64,000 bases of DNA. Origin: Pedobacter sp. PF22-3. Lineage in GTDB: Bacteria > Bacteroidota > Bacteroidia > Sphingobacteriales > Sphingobacteriaceae. The stretch covers positions 124,001 to 188,000 of the forward strand of contig NZ_JAPIVP010000009.1 in the NCBI RefSeq assembly GCF_026239555.1, in the 5' to 3' direction. A program made the position numbers and the translations under genes. Under the pieces are notes generated by a model. The model had not been told where the DNA came from, did no database searches, and saw only the letters and a list, made by a program, of their open reading frames with translations. Shown one piece after another: positions 45,862-54,901 of the stretch (positions within the stretch are counted from its first letter, which is position 1; every line of letters begins with the position of its first letter).

Positions 45862-47235
45862 TTATTTGATGTACACTGTTTTAATATTCACGAACTCATG
45901 AATACCAAACATACTTAACTCGCGCCCGTAACCGGATTGATTGATGCCGCCAAATGGAAGAGCAGCATCTGATTTTACACCTTCGTTCACAAAACAAGAA
46001 CCTGCAGCAAGTTTATTTCGGGCAATATCTTCCGCAAGTGCTGCATTTTCAGTAAAAACGGCTGCCCCCAATCCAAAATTGGTATCGTTAGCAATGTAGA
46101 TCGCATCATCAGTATCTTTTGCAGTGATGATAGCAGCTACCGGTCCAAATATCTCCTCATCATATGCCAGTACACCCTTTTTTACATTGTTTAAAATTGT
46201 AGGCTGGTAATAAGCATGCTTGCCATCCATAACTGGAATTTTTCCTCCCAGAATACATTCAGCCCCCTGTTCTATACTTTTTAAAACCTGCTGATGTAAT
46301 TCATCCCGTAGTTCTGCCCTAGCCATCGGACCAAGATCTGTATCAGACTTTAATGGATCGCCAGTTTTTTTACTTTCCATTTCGGCTTTAAAAAGTTGGG
46401 TAAATTTTTCTTCTACCGATGCTATTACAATGAAGCGTTTGGCTGCAATGCAACTTTGTCCGTTATTAATTAACCTGGCTTCTGCACATACTTTCGCTGC
46501 TTTTTCTAAATCGGCATCCTCCAAGATAATATATGGATCGCTACCCCCTAGTTCCAGTACCGTTTTCTTAATCAATTTACCAGCTTGTTCTGCTACTTTT
46601 TTACCAGCTTCAGTACTTCCGGTTAGCGTTACCGCTTTGATATGTGGATTTTCGATTACTGTTGAAATAGCCTTACTGCTACAGATTAACGTTTTAAAAA
46701 TATCTTTAGGAAATCCAGCATCTTCGATTACCTTTTCTATTTCGAGCGCACAGCCTGTAACTCCTGATGAATGTTTTAACACACCGCCATTGCCAGCCAT
46801 TAATGCAGGAGCAAGAAAGCGAAATACTTGCCAGAATGGGAAATTCCAAGGCATAATGGCCAATACAACACCAACTGGCTGAAAACTCACATAACTTTTG
46901 GATGCACTTATACTGATGATTTGATCAGCTAAAAATTCCGCTCCATTTTTAGCATAATATTCGCAAACAGAAGCACACTTAAGAATTTCGGACACACCAG
47001 CTTTTAATGGTTTACCCATTTCTAAAGCCATCAGTTCGGCCAATTGATCTTTGCGTTCATTTAAGATCTTTGATACCTGTAACAGCATCCTGGAACGGGT
47101 TTGAAAATCAGTTTCTCTGTAACTTAACCAGGCCTGGTGCACCTGATCAATTTTCTGATCAATCGCGTTTTCAGTATGTTCCTGGTAATTTTTTATGATT
47201 GACCCGTTTACAGGGTTTATTGATGAAATGCTCAT
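45862..47235 (-). CDS. NAD(P)-dependent aldehyde dehydrogenase, succinate-semialdehyde type
   Basis: 457 aa from ATG 47235; another ATG at 47256 adds seven residues. ALDH superfamily: 'IMPWNFPFWQVFRFLAPALMAGN', oxyanion and cofactor segments, 'TGSTEAGKKVAEQAG', catalytic E228 in 'LELGGSDP' and nucleophile C262 in 'NNGQSCIAAKRF'. The length and 'FVNxxVKSDAALPFGGINQSGYGRELS' end fit the Sad/GabD succinate-semialdehyde dehydrogenase group; I describe the last motif as 'DAALPFGGINQSGYGREL'. First in a two-gene unit with a quinone reductase. Substrate is inference. Confidence 0.92.
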   Translation of the reverse strand: MSISSINPVNGSIIKNYQEHTENAIDQKIDQVHQAWLSYRETDFQTRSRMLLQVSKILNERKDQLAELMALEMGKPLKAGVSEILKCASVCEYYAKNGAEFLADQIISISASKSYVSFQPVGVVLAIMPWNFPFWQVFRFLAPALMAGNGGVLKHSSGVTGCALEIEKVIEDAGFPKDIFKTLICSSKAISTVIENPHIKAVTLTGSTEAGKKVAEQAGKLIKKTVLELGGSDPYIILEDADLEKAAKVCAEARLINNGQSCIAAKRFIVIASVEEKFTQLFKAEMESKKTGDPLKSDTDLGPMARAELRDELHQQVLKSIEQGAECILGGKIPVMDGKHAYYQPTILNNVKKGVLAYDEEIFGPVAAIITAKDTDDAIYIANDTNFGLGAAVFTENAALAEDIARNKLAAGSCFVNEGVKSDAALPFGGINQSGYGRELSMFGIHEFVNIKTVYIK

Positions 47236-47290
47236 TTGACTATAACAAACGAGCATTTTAAATTGTGTTTTTTATTTGAATATTATTAGG

Positions 47291-48436
47291 CTACGAAGCA
47301 AGCGGAATACAGAAATGAAAAGTAGAACCTACACCATAGTCGCTCTCTGCCCAGATTTTACCCTGATGCAAATTTATAATCTCAGCACTGAGGTATAAAC
47401 CTATTCCAAAACCCGAAATGGTTTTGGTTTGCAGGCTTTCTACTCGATAAAACCGGTCGAAAAGTTTTTCAATATCATGAGCTTTTATGCCAATGCCTTG
47501 ATCGGTTACAGAAACATGTACTTCATTCGCGCTAGTTTCAGATTGGACCAAAATTGTGCTATTTAGATCTGAATATTTTACGGCATTGCTAATCAGATTT
47601 GAAATAACGGAACCAATTTTATCCTTATCTCCATAAATTAATTTACGATCTCCTGATTCAAAATCGATCTGATTGGTTGGATAAATCAATCTTAAATCTT
47701 CTACCACATCCAGAATTACTTTATCAACATCAAAATTTGACAGGTTCAATTGGACTTCTCCTGATTCTAAACGCGATACATTTAAAAAAGAACTGATTAA
47801 TGTACTCATTTTCCTGATCTGCTTTTGTACTTTGGTCAGTGTATTTACTACAAAAAGATCTGTTAAACCCCTACTCTGTAATAATTGTATGTAAGCACTG
47901 ATGGAAGTTAAGGGTGTTTTCAGTTCATGGCTTACCATACTGATAAAATCATTTTTTTGCTGCTCTTCCTTTATGCTGATTAATATCTGTTCCTGATCTA
48001 GTGCTTCGCGTTGCAGTTCAGTTTCCTGAATAACTTTTTTCGCTTTTACCATATCGGTAACATCGCTTGCAGTATGGAGAATGCAATAAGGTATTCCAGA
48101 ATTATCTTTAATGGCCCTGTATTCGTAAGTATAATAGGCGGTTTGTAATTTTCCATCCCTCATCGTTTCAGCCGGGACGGCATCGCCCTTATCCGTAATG
48201 CCTGTTAGCAGCACATTTTTTAAGATGTTGATAAAGGGCTGTCCTTTTAACTCAGGCACTGCATCTTCCAGGGGTTTGCCAACGATAGACCGGTCTTTAC
48301 CCCAAAAATCAATCATGGCATCATTAGCCATTTCGATTACAATATGCTCTGAAGTGTATATGGCTGTCGCATCTTTTGATAAGAAAAGAACCTCTAAAAG
48401 CTGATCATTACTTAAAACCTTTGAATAACTTTCCAT
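47291..48436 (-). CDS. PAS-domain sensor histidine kinase (soluble)
   Basis: 381 aa, no transmembrane segment, so cytosolic. PAS fold about 10-130 ('ATAIYTSEHIVIEMANDAMI', 'AIKDNSGIPYCILHTASDVT' is the PAC end). A linker coiled coil runs 130-160, then HisKA with H170 in 'SHELKTPLTSISAYIQLL', and HATPase: N box 'VISNLISNAVKYSD', G1 'VTDQGIGI', F box 'LFDRFYRV', G2 'GFGIGLYLSAEI'. No response regulator gene is adjacent, so it is an orphan kinase. It may sense an internal signal through PAS; the signal is unknown. Separated from ALDH by 55 bp on the same strand. Confidence 0.94.
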   Translation of the reverse strand: MESYSKVLSNDQLLEVLFLSKDATAIYTSEHIVIEMANDAMIDFWGKDRSIVGKPLEDAVPELKGQPFINILKNVLLTGITDKGDAVPAETMRDGKLQTAYYTYEYRAIKDNSGIPYCILHTASDVTDMVKAKKVIQETELQREALDQEQILISIKEEQQKNDFISMVSHELKTPLTSISAYIQLLQSRGLTDLFVVNTLTKVQKQIRKMSTLISSFLNVSRLESGEVQLNLSNFDVDKVILDVVEDLRLIYPTNQIDFESGDRKLIYGDKDKIGSVISNLISNAVKYSDLNSTILVQSETSANEVHVSVTDQGIGIKAHDIEKLFDRFYRVESLQTKTISGFGIGLYLSAEIINLHQGKIWAESDYGVGSTFHFCIPLAS

Positions 48437-49015
48437 ATATGGGGTAGAAATTAAAACTCGACTATACTGATATGCTTAATAAATCAAATTAACTAAGTAT
48501 CATACAAGTTAACTTCATAAATGTTTCGCTATCCGTTAAATTAATGGTTTTGTCTAATCCAAATTAATCTGTCGCTCAATCCTTAAAATAATAAGCGCCA
48601 ATATATCTGGTCTTGCGGTCAGAAGTCTTTCGAGGGCATTAAGTAAAGATTATACTTACAACCAGTAATTAACATTAACGAAAGTTTAGTACAAGAGAAA
48701 TTAGACATCATGTTTTATTTGTTATTGATGCTGATCAAATCAGAGTAACCAGCAATGCCTTCGGCTATGGTAAAGATGCCAAGGTGTTTAATACAAGATT
48801 GCCAGGATGATTGAAAATGTTAGTTTGATTGGCTAAATCAAATTGCTCCGCGCCAGTTTCTGACCGCATTATCCTATAGATTCTAATTATAAATAGCATA
48901 TATACCACCAGACATAATCATCCAGAATAGTATTCTATCAAACAAGATTAGCTAAGACATGGCAATTAAAATTTTAGCTATCACTCGATCAACCAATAGG
49001 TTAAACTCATAAAAA
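48437..49015. other. Intergenic region with a weak coding-like stretch
   Basis: 579 bp without a supported gene. On the plus strand 48679-48810 reads 'DADQIRVTSNAFGYGKDAKV' then 'FNTRLPG' before a TGA. This is protein-like but short and has no start. The rest is AT-rich with no stable hairpin. No regulatory element was recognised. Confidence 0.3.
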
Positions 49016-49213
49016 TCACATAATGATTAATATGGTACCCGATTTAGATAATTTAAAGTAATAATGATATTCGCCGCGGCGCTTTATCTTTTCAATCTCA
49101 CATACTTTGCCAGACTTGCCATATTCATCAAATAAAAAATCACCAATTTTAATTTTGTCCAATTGGTTTATATCGAGAGAGGCTCTCTTAATTAATGTAG
49201 CTTTTTTTTCCAT
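49016..49213 (-). CDS. Small basic hypothetical protein
   Basis: 65 aa, ATG start, basic (Lys-rich N-terminus 'MEKKATLIKRASL'). Alternating segments 'KIKIGDFLFDEYGKSGKVCE' and 'GEYHYYFKLSKSGTILI' suggest a small all-beta fold, perhaps a KOW/SH3-like or cold-shock-like barrel. No family recognised. It stands alone in an otherwise empty AT-rich stretch, so transcription is independent. Coding status is likely, not certain. Confidence 0.55.
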   Translation of the reverse strand: MEKKATLIKRASLDINQLDKIKIGDFLFDEYGKSGKVCEIEKIKRRGEYHYYFKLSKSGTILIIM

Positions 49214-49601
49214 GATGATCGCGTTTTGAGGTATTTACGTATTCTAAAACGCTTTGGTTTTACTATACTACAAATTACTTACAAATAGACACTCAAACAT
49301 ACAAAAATGTAAATTAATTTAAAATTAAAAGTAAAATAAATAATACTAAAATGTAGTAATTAAATTCACACTCTTATCATTCATCGAGCGCTAAATTTGT
49401 ATCATGAGGTGAGATTTATGAAATAAGCCTATTCCAAAGTGAAGAATTCTCCAAAAAAGAAATTAATTGATATTTGCTTTCACTTTAATAGAATCTATTA
49501 AAAAAATAACATTTTCTTCCATTTCATTAGCCTATTAATGAACAGAAACAATCAGTTTTTGCTTCGATTGAATTTCCCTTCATATTCTGCAATCATTAGA
49601 T
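49214..49601. other. AT-rich non-coding region
   Basis: About 390 bp of AT-rich sequence without an ORF, RNA gene or repeat that I can support. It ends in the terminator of the Dabb gene. Confidence 0.4.
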
Positions 49602-49640
49602 AAAAAAAAATGCCTCCGGTTTATCGATCGAAGGCATTTT
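49602..49640 (-). terminator. Rho-independent terminator for the Dabb gene
   Basis: On the minus strand AAAATGCCT pairs with AGGCATTTT and the second arm runs into a stretch of Ts. The stem begins within a few bases of the Dabb stop codon. Confidence 0.8.
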
Positions 49641-49642
49641 TG

Positions 49643-49939
49643 TTAGGCTGCGTCGTAAATGACAACCTTTTCAAAGTAAGTTCTGAATTCATCTAAAAAA
49701 GCTTTGTGCAATGGATGAACCTGGTAAACATCATGCGCGGCCAAATCTTCAAATAATAAAAACAGGCTAAAGGTGTAAGTGGTATCTACCACAGCACGCT
49801 CAATTGGTGCAGGCACACCAATATGAAAAGTTTTAATAACTTCTATATTTTCTAATGTTTGTAAGCTATTGCGAAAAGCAACTTTCTGCTCATCGGTGGT
49901 ATCGGCTTTTAGCCAGAATAAAACGTGGTGTGCTATCAT
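49643..49939 (-). CDS. Dabb family protein (stress-responsive A/B barrel)
   Basis: 98 aa, the usual single-domain length. It begins 'MIAHHVLFWLKADTTDEQK' and carries 'VIKTFHIGVPAPIERAVVDT', 'YTFSLFLLFEDLAAHDVYQ' and 'HPLHKAFLDEF', all typical of the ferredoxin-like dimeric A/B barrel (PF07876-type). The dimer barrel binds small hydrophobic ligands; bacterial role is mostly unknown. Its own terminator follows immediately. It lies 48 bp downstream of ligD on the same strand, so read-through from ligD is possible. Confidence 0.92.
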   Translation of the reverse strand: MIAHHVLFWLKADTTDEQKVAFRNSLQTLENIEVIKTFHIGVPAPIERAVVDTTYTFSLFLLFEDLAAHDVYQVHPLHKAFLDEFRTYFEKVVIYDAA

Positions 49940-49987
49940 TTTAATATTTTTGCCAAATATAATGAAAGCCTTAAAAAAGCTGGATAT

Positions 49988-52684
49988 TTATCCAAAAACA
50001 CTTTTAGCTTTATCTACAGCCTTCATTAAATCTATTCCTTTACCTAATACCCCTTTAAACAGATCGCCTTCAACTTTCAAACGATCAATGGCATTAAAAA
50101 TATTAAAATCTTTCATTTTTAAACCCGGCTTAACCTCATCCCAATGTAATGGCATAGATACCGTTGCACCTATTTTTGGACGTAAAGAATACGGGCCAGC
50201 TATGGTTGCTCCTGGTCTGTTCTGTAAAAAATCGAGATACATTTTTCCTTTTCGGGCACTGATCATCCGCTCCAGAGAAGTATATTCTGGTATTTGTTGA
50301 TGTACCAGGTTAACCACTATTTTGGCAAACATCTGGCTTTGCTCGTAACTATATTTGGCATTTAACGGAATATAAATATGCATGCCGGTTGAACCTGATG
50401 TTTTGCAATAACTGGGAACATCGATGGCATCCAATACCTTTTTGGTTTCTAACGCCGTCGCTACCACCTGATTGAAAGACTGTTTATCAGGGTCTAAATC
50501 AATTACGCAATAATCGGGATGATCGGGGCTTTGTGTCCGGCTAAACCAAGGATTCATTTCTATACAACCTAAACTGGCCATCCAAAGCAAAGAAGCTTCG
50601 TCTGTTCCCACAAGATATTCTTTTTTTTCCCCTTCTCCATTTTCGTAAGGAAAAGTTTCAGCCCAATCCGGCGCTTTTCCCTTTACATCTTTCTGGTAAA
50701 AACTAGCGCCATGAATGCCACCAGGAAAGCGGTTGAGTGACTGCGGGCGATCTTTAAGATAGGGTAAAATATATTCAGCAACCTGATAGTAGTAATTGAA
50801 CATATCTCTTTTTGTCACCTTATCTTCAGGCCAATATACTTTACTCAGGTTAGTAAATTTAAGTTCATGGCCTTTAATTTTGCGTACTTGAGTTTCATCT
50901 TTCGGATTCAATAAAGTTTTAGGGACTTTGCCTTCTGGTGCTTTTATTGCCTTTGCATGTGTGTTTTGCGTTTCAGTATCATCAAGAACTGCTGGTGTAG
51001 ACACTCCCACTTCTCTAGCCACTTCTTTGGCTTTTTTATCTTCGCGCATGCCCTTAAAAGATGGATGACGGAAAACACCATCATCAGTTACTTCCGTAAA
51101 AGAAACTTCGCATACCAATTCGGGTTTTAACCAGGTGGCTTTTGCCTTTGGCGGATTGGGTCTGAAACGAGAAGGTTTATTTACATCGGGGATACTTTCA
51201 AAAGGGCTCTTATCTACAATAATCGGTTTAAACTGCGCCATCATTGTTTTTTGCAACTTATCTGAAAATCCCGTACCTACTTTGCCTACATATTGCAGCT
51301 TTCCCTTTTCGTAAACACCAAGGAGCAGGGAACTGAAAGATTTTGTTGTATCGGCATTTTTAGTGAAACCGGCAATAACAACCTCCTGCCGCTTATGTAC
51401 TTTAATTTTAAGCCACTCTTTGGATCTGTAGTTTGCACTATAGGTGCTACTTATTTTTTTTGCGATGATCCCCTCCAGGCCCATTCTTCCGGCTGCATCA
51501 AAAAAATCGATACCACTAGCCCTAAAAACTTTACCTAAACGCACCCGATCATCGTTAGTGGGCAAAATCTCATTTAATATAGACTGACGTTGGTTAAGCT
51601 GCAGGTCCATCAGGTTCTTACCTTCATACCAAAGAATATCGAACACATAAAAAACAAGTTCACCATCTGCTTCGCTTCTCCAATTCTGGAGTGAGCCAAA
51701 ATTAGATATACCTTTTTCATTTAATACCAAAATTTCGCCATCAAACACCGCATTTATTTTCCAATCTGAAAGCAGATCGTAAATAGGATAAAATTTTTCG
51801 TTAAAAGATTTATTATTTCTCGACAACAAATCAACCTTTCCCTTATTTAGAAATGCCAGGGCACGATAACCGTCCCATTTTACCTCATACTGCCAATCCG
51901 GATCGTCAAAAGGTTCATTAACAAGCGTAGCCAACATGGGTTTTATGCCTTGGGGAATAGCCGATTTTGGTGCTTTTTTAAGGATGCTTTTAATATCAAC
52001 AATTACTTCATCGCCAACTGGTTTGATTTCTTTTTTTCCTTTTTGCTTCGGGCTTTTTTTTTCCGTTTTTAAATCCTGCTCCTTGCCTGCTTTCCAAACC
52101 TTATCTGATGTTTCTTCCATCTTTTCGATTGTTTTACCGGAAAGTACAGATTTATCTTCTTTGGTAATGTCCTTTACAGATGCATGGTCATCTTTATGTT
52201 TGATTAGCAGCCAGCCGTTTTCACCCATGCCATTTGTTTTAACCAGGGCAAATTCGCCTTGAAGTTTCTCTCCATTAAGCTTGATTTTTAAAGAACCATC
52301 TTTTAACTGACTTAATAAATGTTTTTCCTGCGCCTTTTTGCCTTTAATGGTTTCTATTGGCTCATATGTACCCTTATCCCATACAATAACAGTTCCGCCA
52401 CCATATTCACCCTGTGGTATAATGCCTTCAAAATCTTTATAATCGTATGGATGATCTTCTACCATCATGGCCAGGCGTTTAATTTTGGGATCGGTTGATG
52501 GACCTTTTGGTACAGCCCAGCTCTTTAAAACACCTTCCATTTCGAGTCTGAAATCGTAGTGTAACCTCGAAGCATCATGTTTTTGAATTACAAAATGTAA
52601 TTTATTCTTATCGCTGCTTTTGCCCGACTTCGGTTCGGCAGTTTTGGAGAAATCGCGTTTGGAAACATACTTTTTCAGACTCAT
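49988..52684 (-). CDS. ligD: ATP-dependent DNA ligase D (three-domain NHEJ ligase)
   Basis: 898 aa with order phosphoesterase-ligase-polymerase. PE domain 1-160 (H30, H36, H42, D44 in 'LHFVIQKHDASRLHYDFRLE'). A Lys-rich linker (200-240) is followed by the ligase domain 245-540 with nucleophile K269 in 'YEVKWDGYRA' and 'EGIIAKK'. The LigD polymerase/primase domain 605-898 has metal ligands D729 and D731 ('VIDLDPD') and 'SGSTGMHIYIPL'. It repairs double-strand breaks with Ku. No Ku gene is in the window. A DUF3606 gene lies 11 bp upstream and is probably co-transcribed. Confidence 0.97.
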   Translation of the reverse strand: MSLKKYVSKRDFSKTAEPKSGKSSDKNKLHFVIQKHDASRLHYDFRLEMEGVLKSWAVPKGPSTDPKIKRLAMMVEDHPYDYKDFEGIIPQGEYGGGTVIVWDKGTYEPIETIKGKKAQEKHLLSQLKDGSLKIKLNGEKLQGEFALVKTNGMGENGWLLIKHKDDHASVKDITKEDKSVLSGKTIEKMEETSDKVWKAGKEQDLKTEKKSPKQKGKKEIKPVGDEVIVDIKSILKKAPKSAIPQGIKPMLATLVNEPFDDPDWQYEVKWDGYRALAFLNKGKVDLLSRNNKSFNEKFYPIYDLLSDWKINAVFDGEILVLNEKGISNFGSLQNWRSEADGELVFYVFDILWYEGKNLMDLQLNQRQSILNEILPTNDDRVRLGKVFRASGIDFFDAAGRMGLEGIIAKKISSTYSANYRSKEWLKIKVHKRQEVVIAGFTKNADTTKSFSSLLLGVYEKGKLQYVGKVGTGFSDKLQKTMMAQFKPIIVDKSPFESIPDVNKPSRFRPNPPKAKATWLKPELVCEVSFTEVTDDGVFRHPSFKGMREDKKAKEVAREVGVSTPAVLDDTETQNTHAKAIKAPEGKVPKTLLNPKDETQVRKIKGHELKFTNLSKVYWPEDKVTKRDMFNYYYQVAEYILPYLKDRPQSLNRFPGGIHGASFYQKDVKGKAPDWAETFPYENGEGEKKEYLVGTDEASLLWMASLGCIEMNPWFSRTQSPDHPDYCVIDLDPDKQSFNQVVATALETKKVLDAIDVPSYCKTSGSTGMHIYIPLNAKYSYEQSQMFAKIVVNLVHQQIPEYTSLERMISARKGKMYLDFLQNRPGATIAGPYSLRPKIGATVSMPLHWDEVKPGLKMKDFNIFNAIDRLKVEGDLFKGVLGKGIDLMKAVDKAKSVFG

Positions 52685-52695
52685 AAATTAATATT

Positions 52696-52869
52696 TTACT
52701 TTTTTAAATAATCTTCCACTGTGCTGGCAGATGTGCCAACCGTTTCTACTACAGCTTTCAGTTTTTCTTTGCTTATTCCAAATTTGGCAGACCAATAATC
52801 TAGCTCATAACCTTCATGAATGTTGATCCGCGTACGATCAGCACTACCTGCTTTTTGTTTATTATCCAT
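52696..52869 (-). CDS. DUF3606 family small protein
   Basis: 57 aa from ATG 52869; the longer open frame to 52905 adds an unlikely hydrophobic start. The text 'DRTRINIHEGYELDYWSAKF' and 'GISKEKLKAVVETVG', ending 'VEDYLKK', matches the DUF3606 pattern of short proteins whose name reflects no known function. It ends 11 bp before the ligD ATG on the same strand, so it is likely in one transcript with ligD. A paralogue-like gene is at 54474-54695. Confidence 0.75.
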   Translation of the reverse strand: MDNKQKAGSADRTRINIHEGYELDYWSAKFGISKEKLKAVVETVGTSASTVEDYLKK

Positions 52870-52913
52870 AATTTTTTTGATTAGACAGTTATAAAACAGC
52901 CCCATAACAAAAA

Positions 52914-52953
52914 AGGTTTTAACACCTGTTTTTGCAAACAGACATTAAAACCT
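52914..52953 (-). terminator. Rho-independent terminator for the GT87-like gene
   Basis: On the minus strand an outer 9-bp stem (AGGTTTTAA/TTAAAACCT) and an inner 6-bp stem (CTGTTT/AAACAG) form a long hairpin followed by TTTTTT. It lies about 20 bp past the stop codon of the membrane glycosyltransferase gene. Confidence 0.8.
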
Positions 52954-52974
52954 AAAAAAATAAACATTAAAAAT

Positions 52975-54186
52975 TTAATCTATTAGCGCAGTAACCATTT
53001 CCGGTTCTGTTTCTTCTGCAAAAGAATATCTATTATTGGTTGCATTATAAATAATCCTTAACCACACCAGGAAATAAGGAAAACTAATGATCACTAAAGA
53101 CAAAGGATGTGATTTGGCAAAGACCGGAAATAACAATAAAGGGAAATTACATGTAATGACCAGTAAAATAGGTAATACTATCTTTTTCATCAACTCATTC
53201 TTTTCTTTCACATACCATACGCCTACCCCAATAATCGAAATGATAAAAGTGCAATCTTCGGCTCCTGTGCTAAACAATATTGGAAAAATCAATACCGATG
53301 ACAGAATCATTAACTGGAAACTGCTTTTTTTGAAACGCGATAGGTTTATAAAAGGCAAAATAAACAATCCGGCACCCAGGCTCAGAAATAAGAAATTCGG
53401 TATTTTCTTTGCATTTAAAATTTCCCTAAAGAAACCCATAATGGAAATATCGATCCCACCTCCTGATACATTAACTATATTTTTATTTATTAATGAGTTT
53501 TTCCAATCTACATAACTGTGAATTACATAATGAGGAGAAGCGATAAGCATAGGCAATAAAAATATTAATACCGACCATAAAACCAACCATAAGATAAATG
53601 ACTGCTTATGCTTAGAAAAAAAGAAAAAAACCAGGCCAACAATGCCGTATAATTTAATAAAGGTTCCCAATACAATACAAAGCGCAGACCATATACCTTT
53701 ATCTTTGTATAGCAGTGTATAACTTAACACCATCAATGCGCCTGCTCCGGCATTAAACTGCTGGTTAAGCATTGATTCAATTAAGCAGGGAATGGCAATG
53801 TAACCTATAGCTATTTTTTGATCCTCGATTAATGGCAATGTTTGTACGGCCTTAAAAAGCAGTAAACAATTAAACAGATTCCATAACAATAATCCTATCC
53901 AATTATGGAAAATTGCAAATGGGGCAATTAGCACGCTAAAAATCGGGCCATAATGATTGGCATCATCATGGTAAGCCGGATAATTTGCATAAAGTGAACG
54001 CTCATGCAGTAAGTTTCTAAATGTATTTTCAAAAATCAGGTAATTATTATAACGGTTTGTGATCCAAGAATCTATGACAAAAATCAAGGTAATTAAAACC
54101 CAGAGAAATAATACAAACCGATTATCCTGATAAAATTTACGATTCGGAGATAGACGTTTATCGTTTGGTAGAAAATAACTTATCAT
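52975..54186 (-). CDS. GT87-like integral membrane glycosyltransferase (DUF2029)
   Basis: 403 aa from ATG 54186; an in-frame ATG at 54282 would add 32 residues, but that DNA is promoter-like (TTG plus AT-rich -7-like text), so the shorter start is preferred. About ten hydrophobic segments with N-terminal 'FVLFLWVLITLIFVIDSWI'. 'YHDDANHYGPIFSVL' may be the GT-C acidic loop (D-D/E) near the first periplasmic loop. Polyprenyl-phosphate-dependent mannosyl- or arabinosyl-type transfer is known for the family; the acceptor is unknown. Highly A/T-rich codons, no linked glycan genes. Confidence 0.8.
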   Translation of the reverse strand: MISYFLPNDKRLSPNRKFYQDNRFVLFLWVLITLIFVIDSWITNRYNNYLIFENTFRNLLHERSLYANYPAYHDDANHYGPIFSVLIAPFAIFHNWIGLLLWNLFNCLLLFKAVQTLPLIEDQKIAIGYIAIPCLIESMLNQQFNAGAGALMVLSYTLLYKDKGIWSALCIVLGTFIKLYGIVGLVFFFFSKHKQSFILWLVLWSVLIFLLPMLIASPHYVIHSYVDWKNSLINKNIVNVSGGGIDISIMGFFREILNAKKIPNFLFLSLGAGLFILPFINLSRFKKSSFQLMILSSVLIFPILFSTGAEDCTFIISIIGVGVWYVKEKNELMKKIVLPILLVITCNFPLLLFPVFAKSHPLSLVIISFPYFLVWLRIIYNATNNRYSFAEETEPEMVTALID

Positions 54187-54473
54187 TTGTAAAAAATATA
54201 TTACAATACAATAATAAAGATGTAAATTGACAAAACCTAATGTTTCAAAATGAAGATTACTCTTCTGAGTGCTAATGCTCATGCAAAAAAATCTAAATAA
54301 GTTTAATTGTGCATTTAATCTTATTCTGAGCGACCCTAAACCTGGGTATGGCTAAAATTTAACCTTTTTGAGCGATCCAATTATTATTTTTTCTGAGAAT
54401 TTACTGACAAATCACGAAAACTAAACGGAACCTATTCTGTTTCTACATATGATTACTAACCAAAATTTATAAA

Positions 54474-54695
54474 ATGGAATATCAACTAAATTCGATGAAT
54501 TCGAGAAAAGAATTTGTCGATATTGCAGACGAGCAAGACCGCAACTATTGGGCCGCCAGATTAGGCATCAGCACTGAAAAACTTAAATCAGCAGTAAAAG
54601 CATTACACAGCATGGAATTCTCCAAACTGAAGGAACATTTCATGATGGAAAAAGTTAAATCTGGAAGTACTTACCAACGCTTTGTGAACCAATAA
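54474..54695 (+). CDS. DUF3606-like small protein
   Basis: 73 aa. 'DEQDRNYWAARLGISTEKLK' and 'SAVKALHSMEFSKL' resemble the DUF3606 'YW..K.G.S.E.L..AV' core, with a diverged C-terminus ('KEHFMMEKVKSGSTYQRF'). It is a distant paralogue of the gene at 52696-52869. A second ATG (54495) could be the start. Just 7 bp before the next small ORF, so the two may be co-transcribed. Function unknown. Confidence 0.7.
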   Translation: MEYQLNSMNSRKEFVDIADEQDRNYWAARLGISTEKLKSAVKALHSMEFSKLKEHFMMEKVKSGSTYQRFVNQ

Positions 54696-54702
54696 TAGAG
54701 AG

Positions 54703-54900
54703 ATGGATTTTAAAAATGAAAGCAAAAATGCGTTGACAGTTGATCAACCCATTACCAACCACACCCATTTAGTTGACCTACAGCCAGTTAAAAGTGTTTT
54801 AGATCAGAAAGTGAAGGGAAACAATCTCAGTCATCCAAAAGCAGGTTTCAGAACTTTAACCACTTTCTTTAATAAGAATGGTTTATCTAGCCTACTATAA
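54703..54900 (+). CDS. Small hypothetical protein
   Basis: 65 aa, hydrophilic (Asn, Lys, Thr, Gln). ATG 54703 is preceded by a purine-rich 'ATAGAGAG' at proper distance and sits 7 bp after the previous stop codon. No motif recognised ('LVDLQPVKSVLDQKV', 'GFRTLTTFFNKNGL'). It ends 1 bp before the stop of the convergent serine-hydrolase gene. It could be genuine or a chance frame; coupling to the upstream gene is the main support. Confidence 0.45.
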   Translation: MDFKNESKNALTVDQPITNHTHLVDLQPVKSVLDQKVKGNNLSHPKAGFRTLTTFFNKNGLSSLL

Positions 54901-54901
54901 G

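Noticed and set aside
54187..54282. N-terminal extension of the GT87-like protein
   Set aside because: The DNA looks like a promoter region and the later ATG gives the usual family start.
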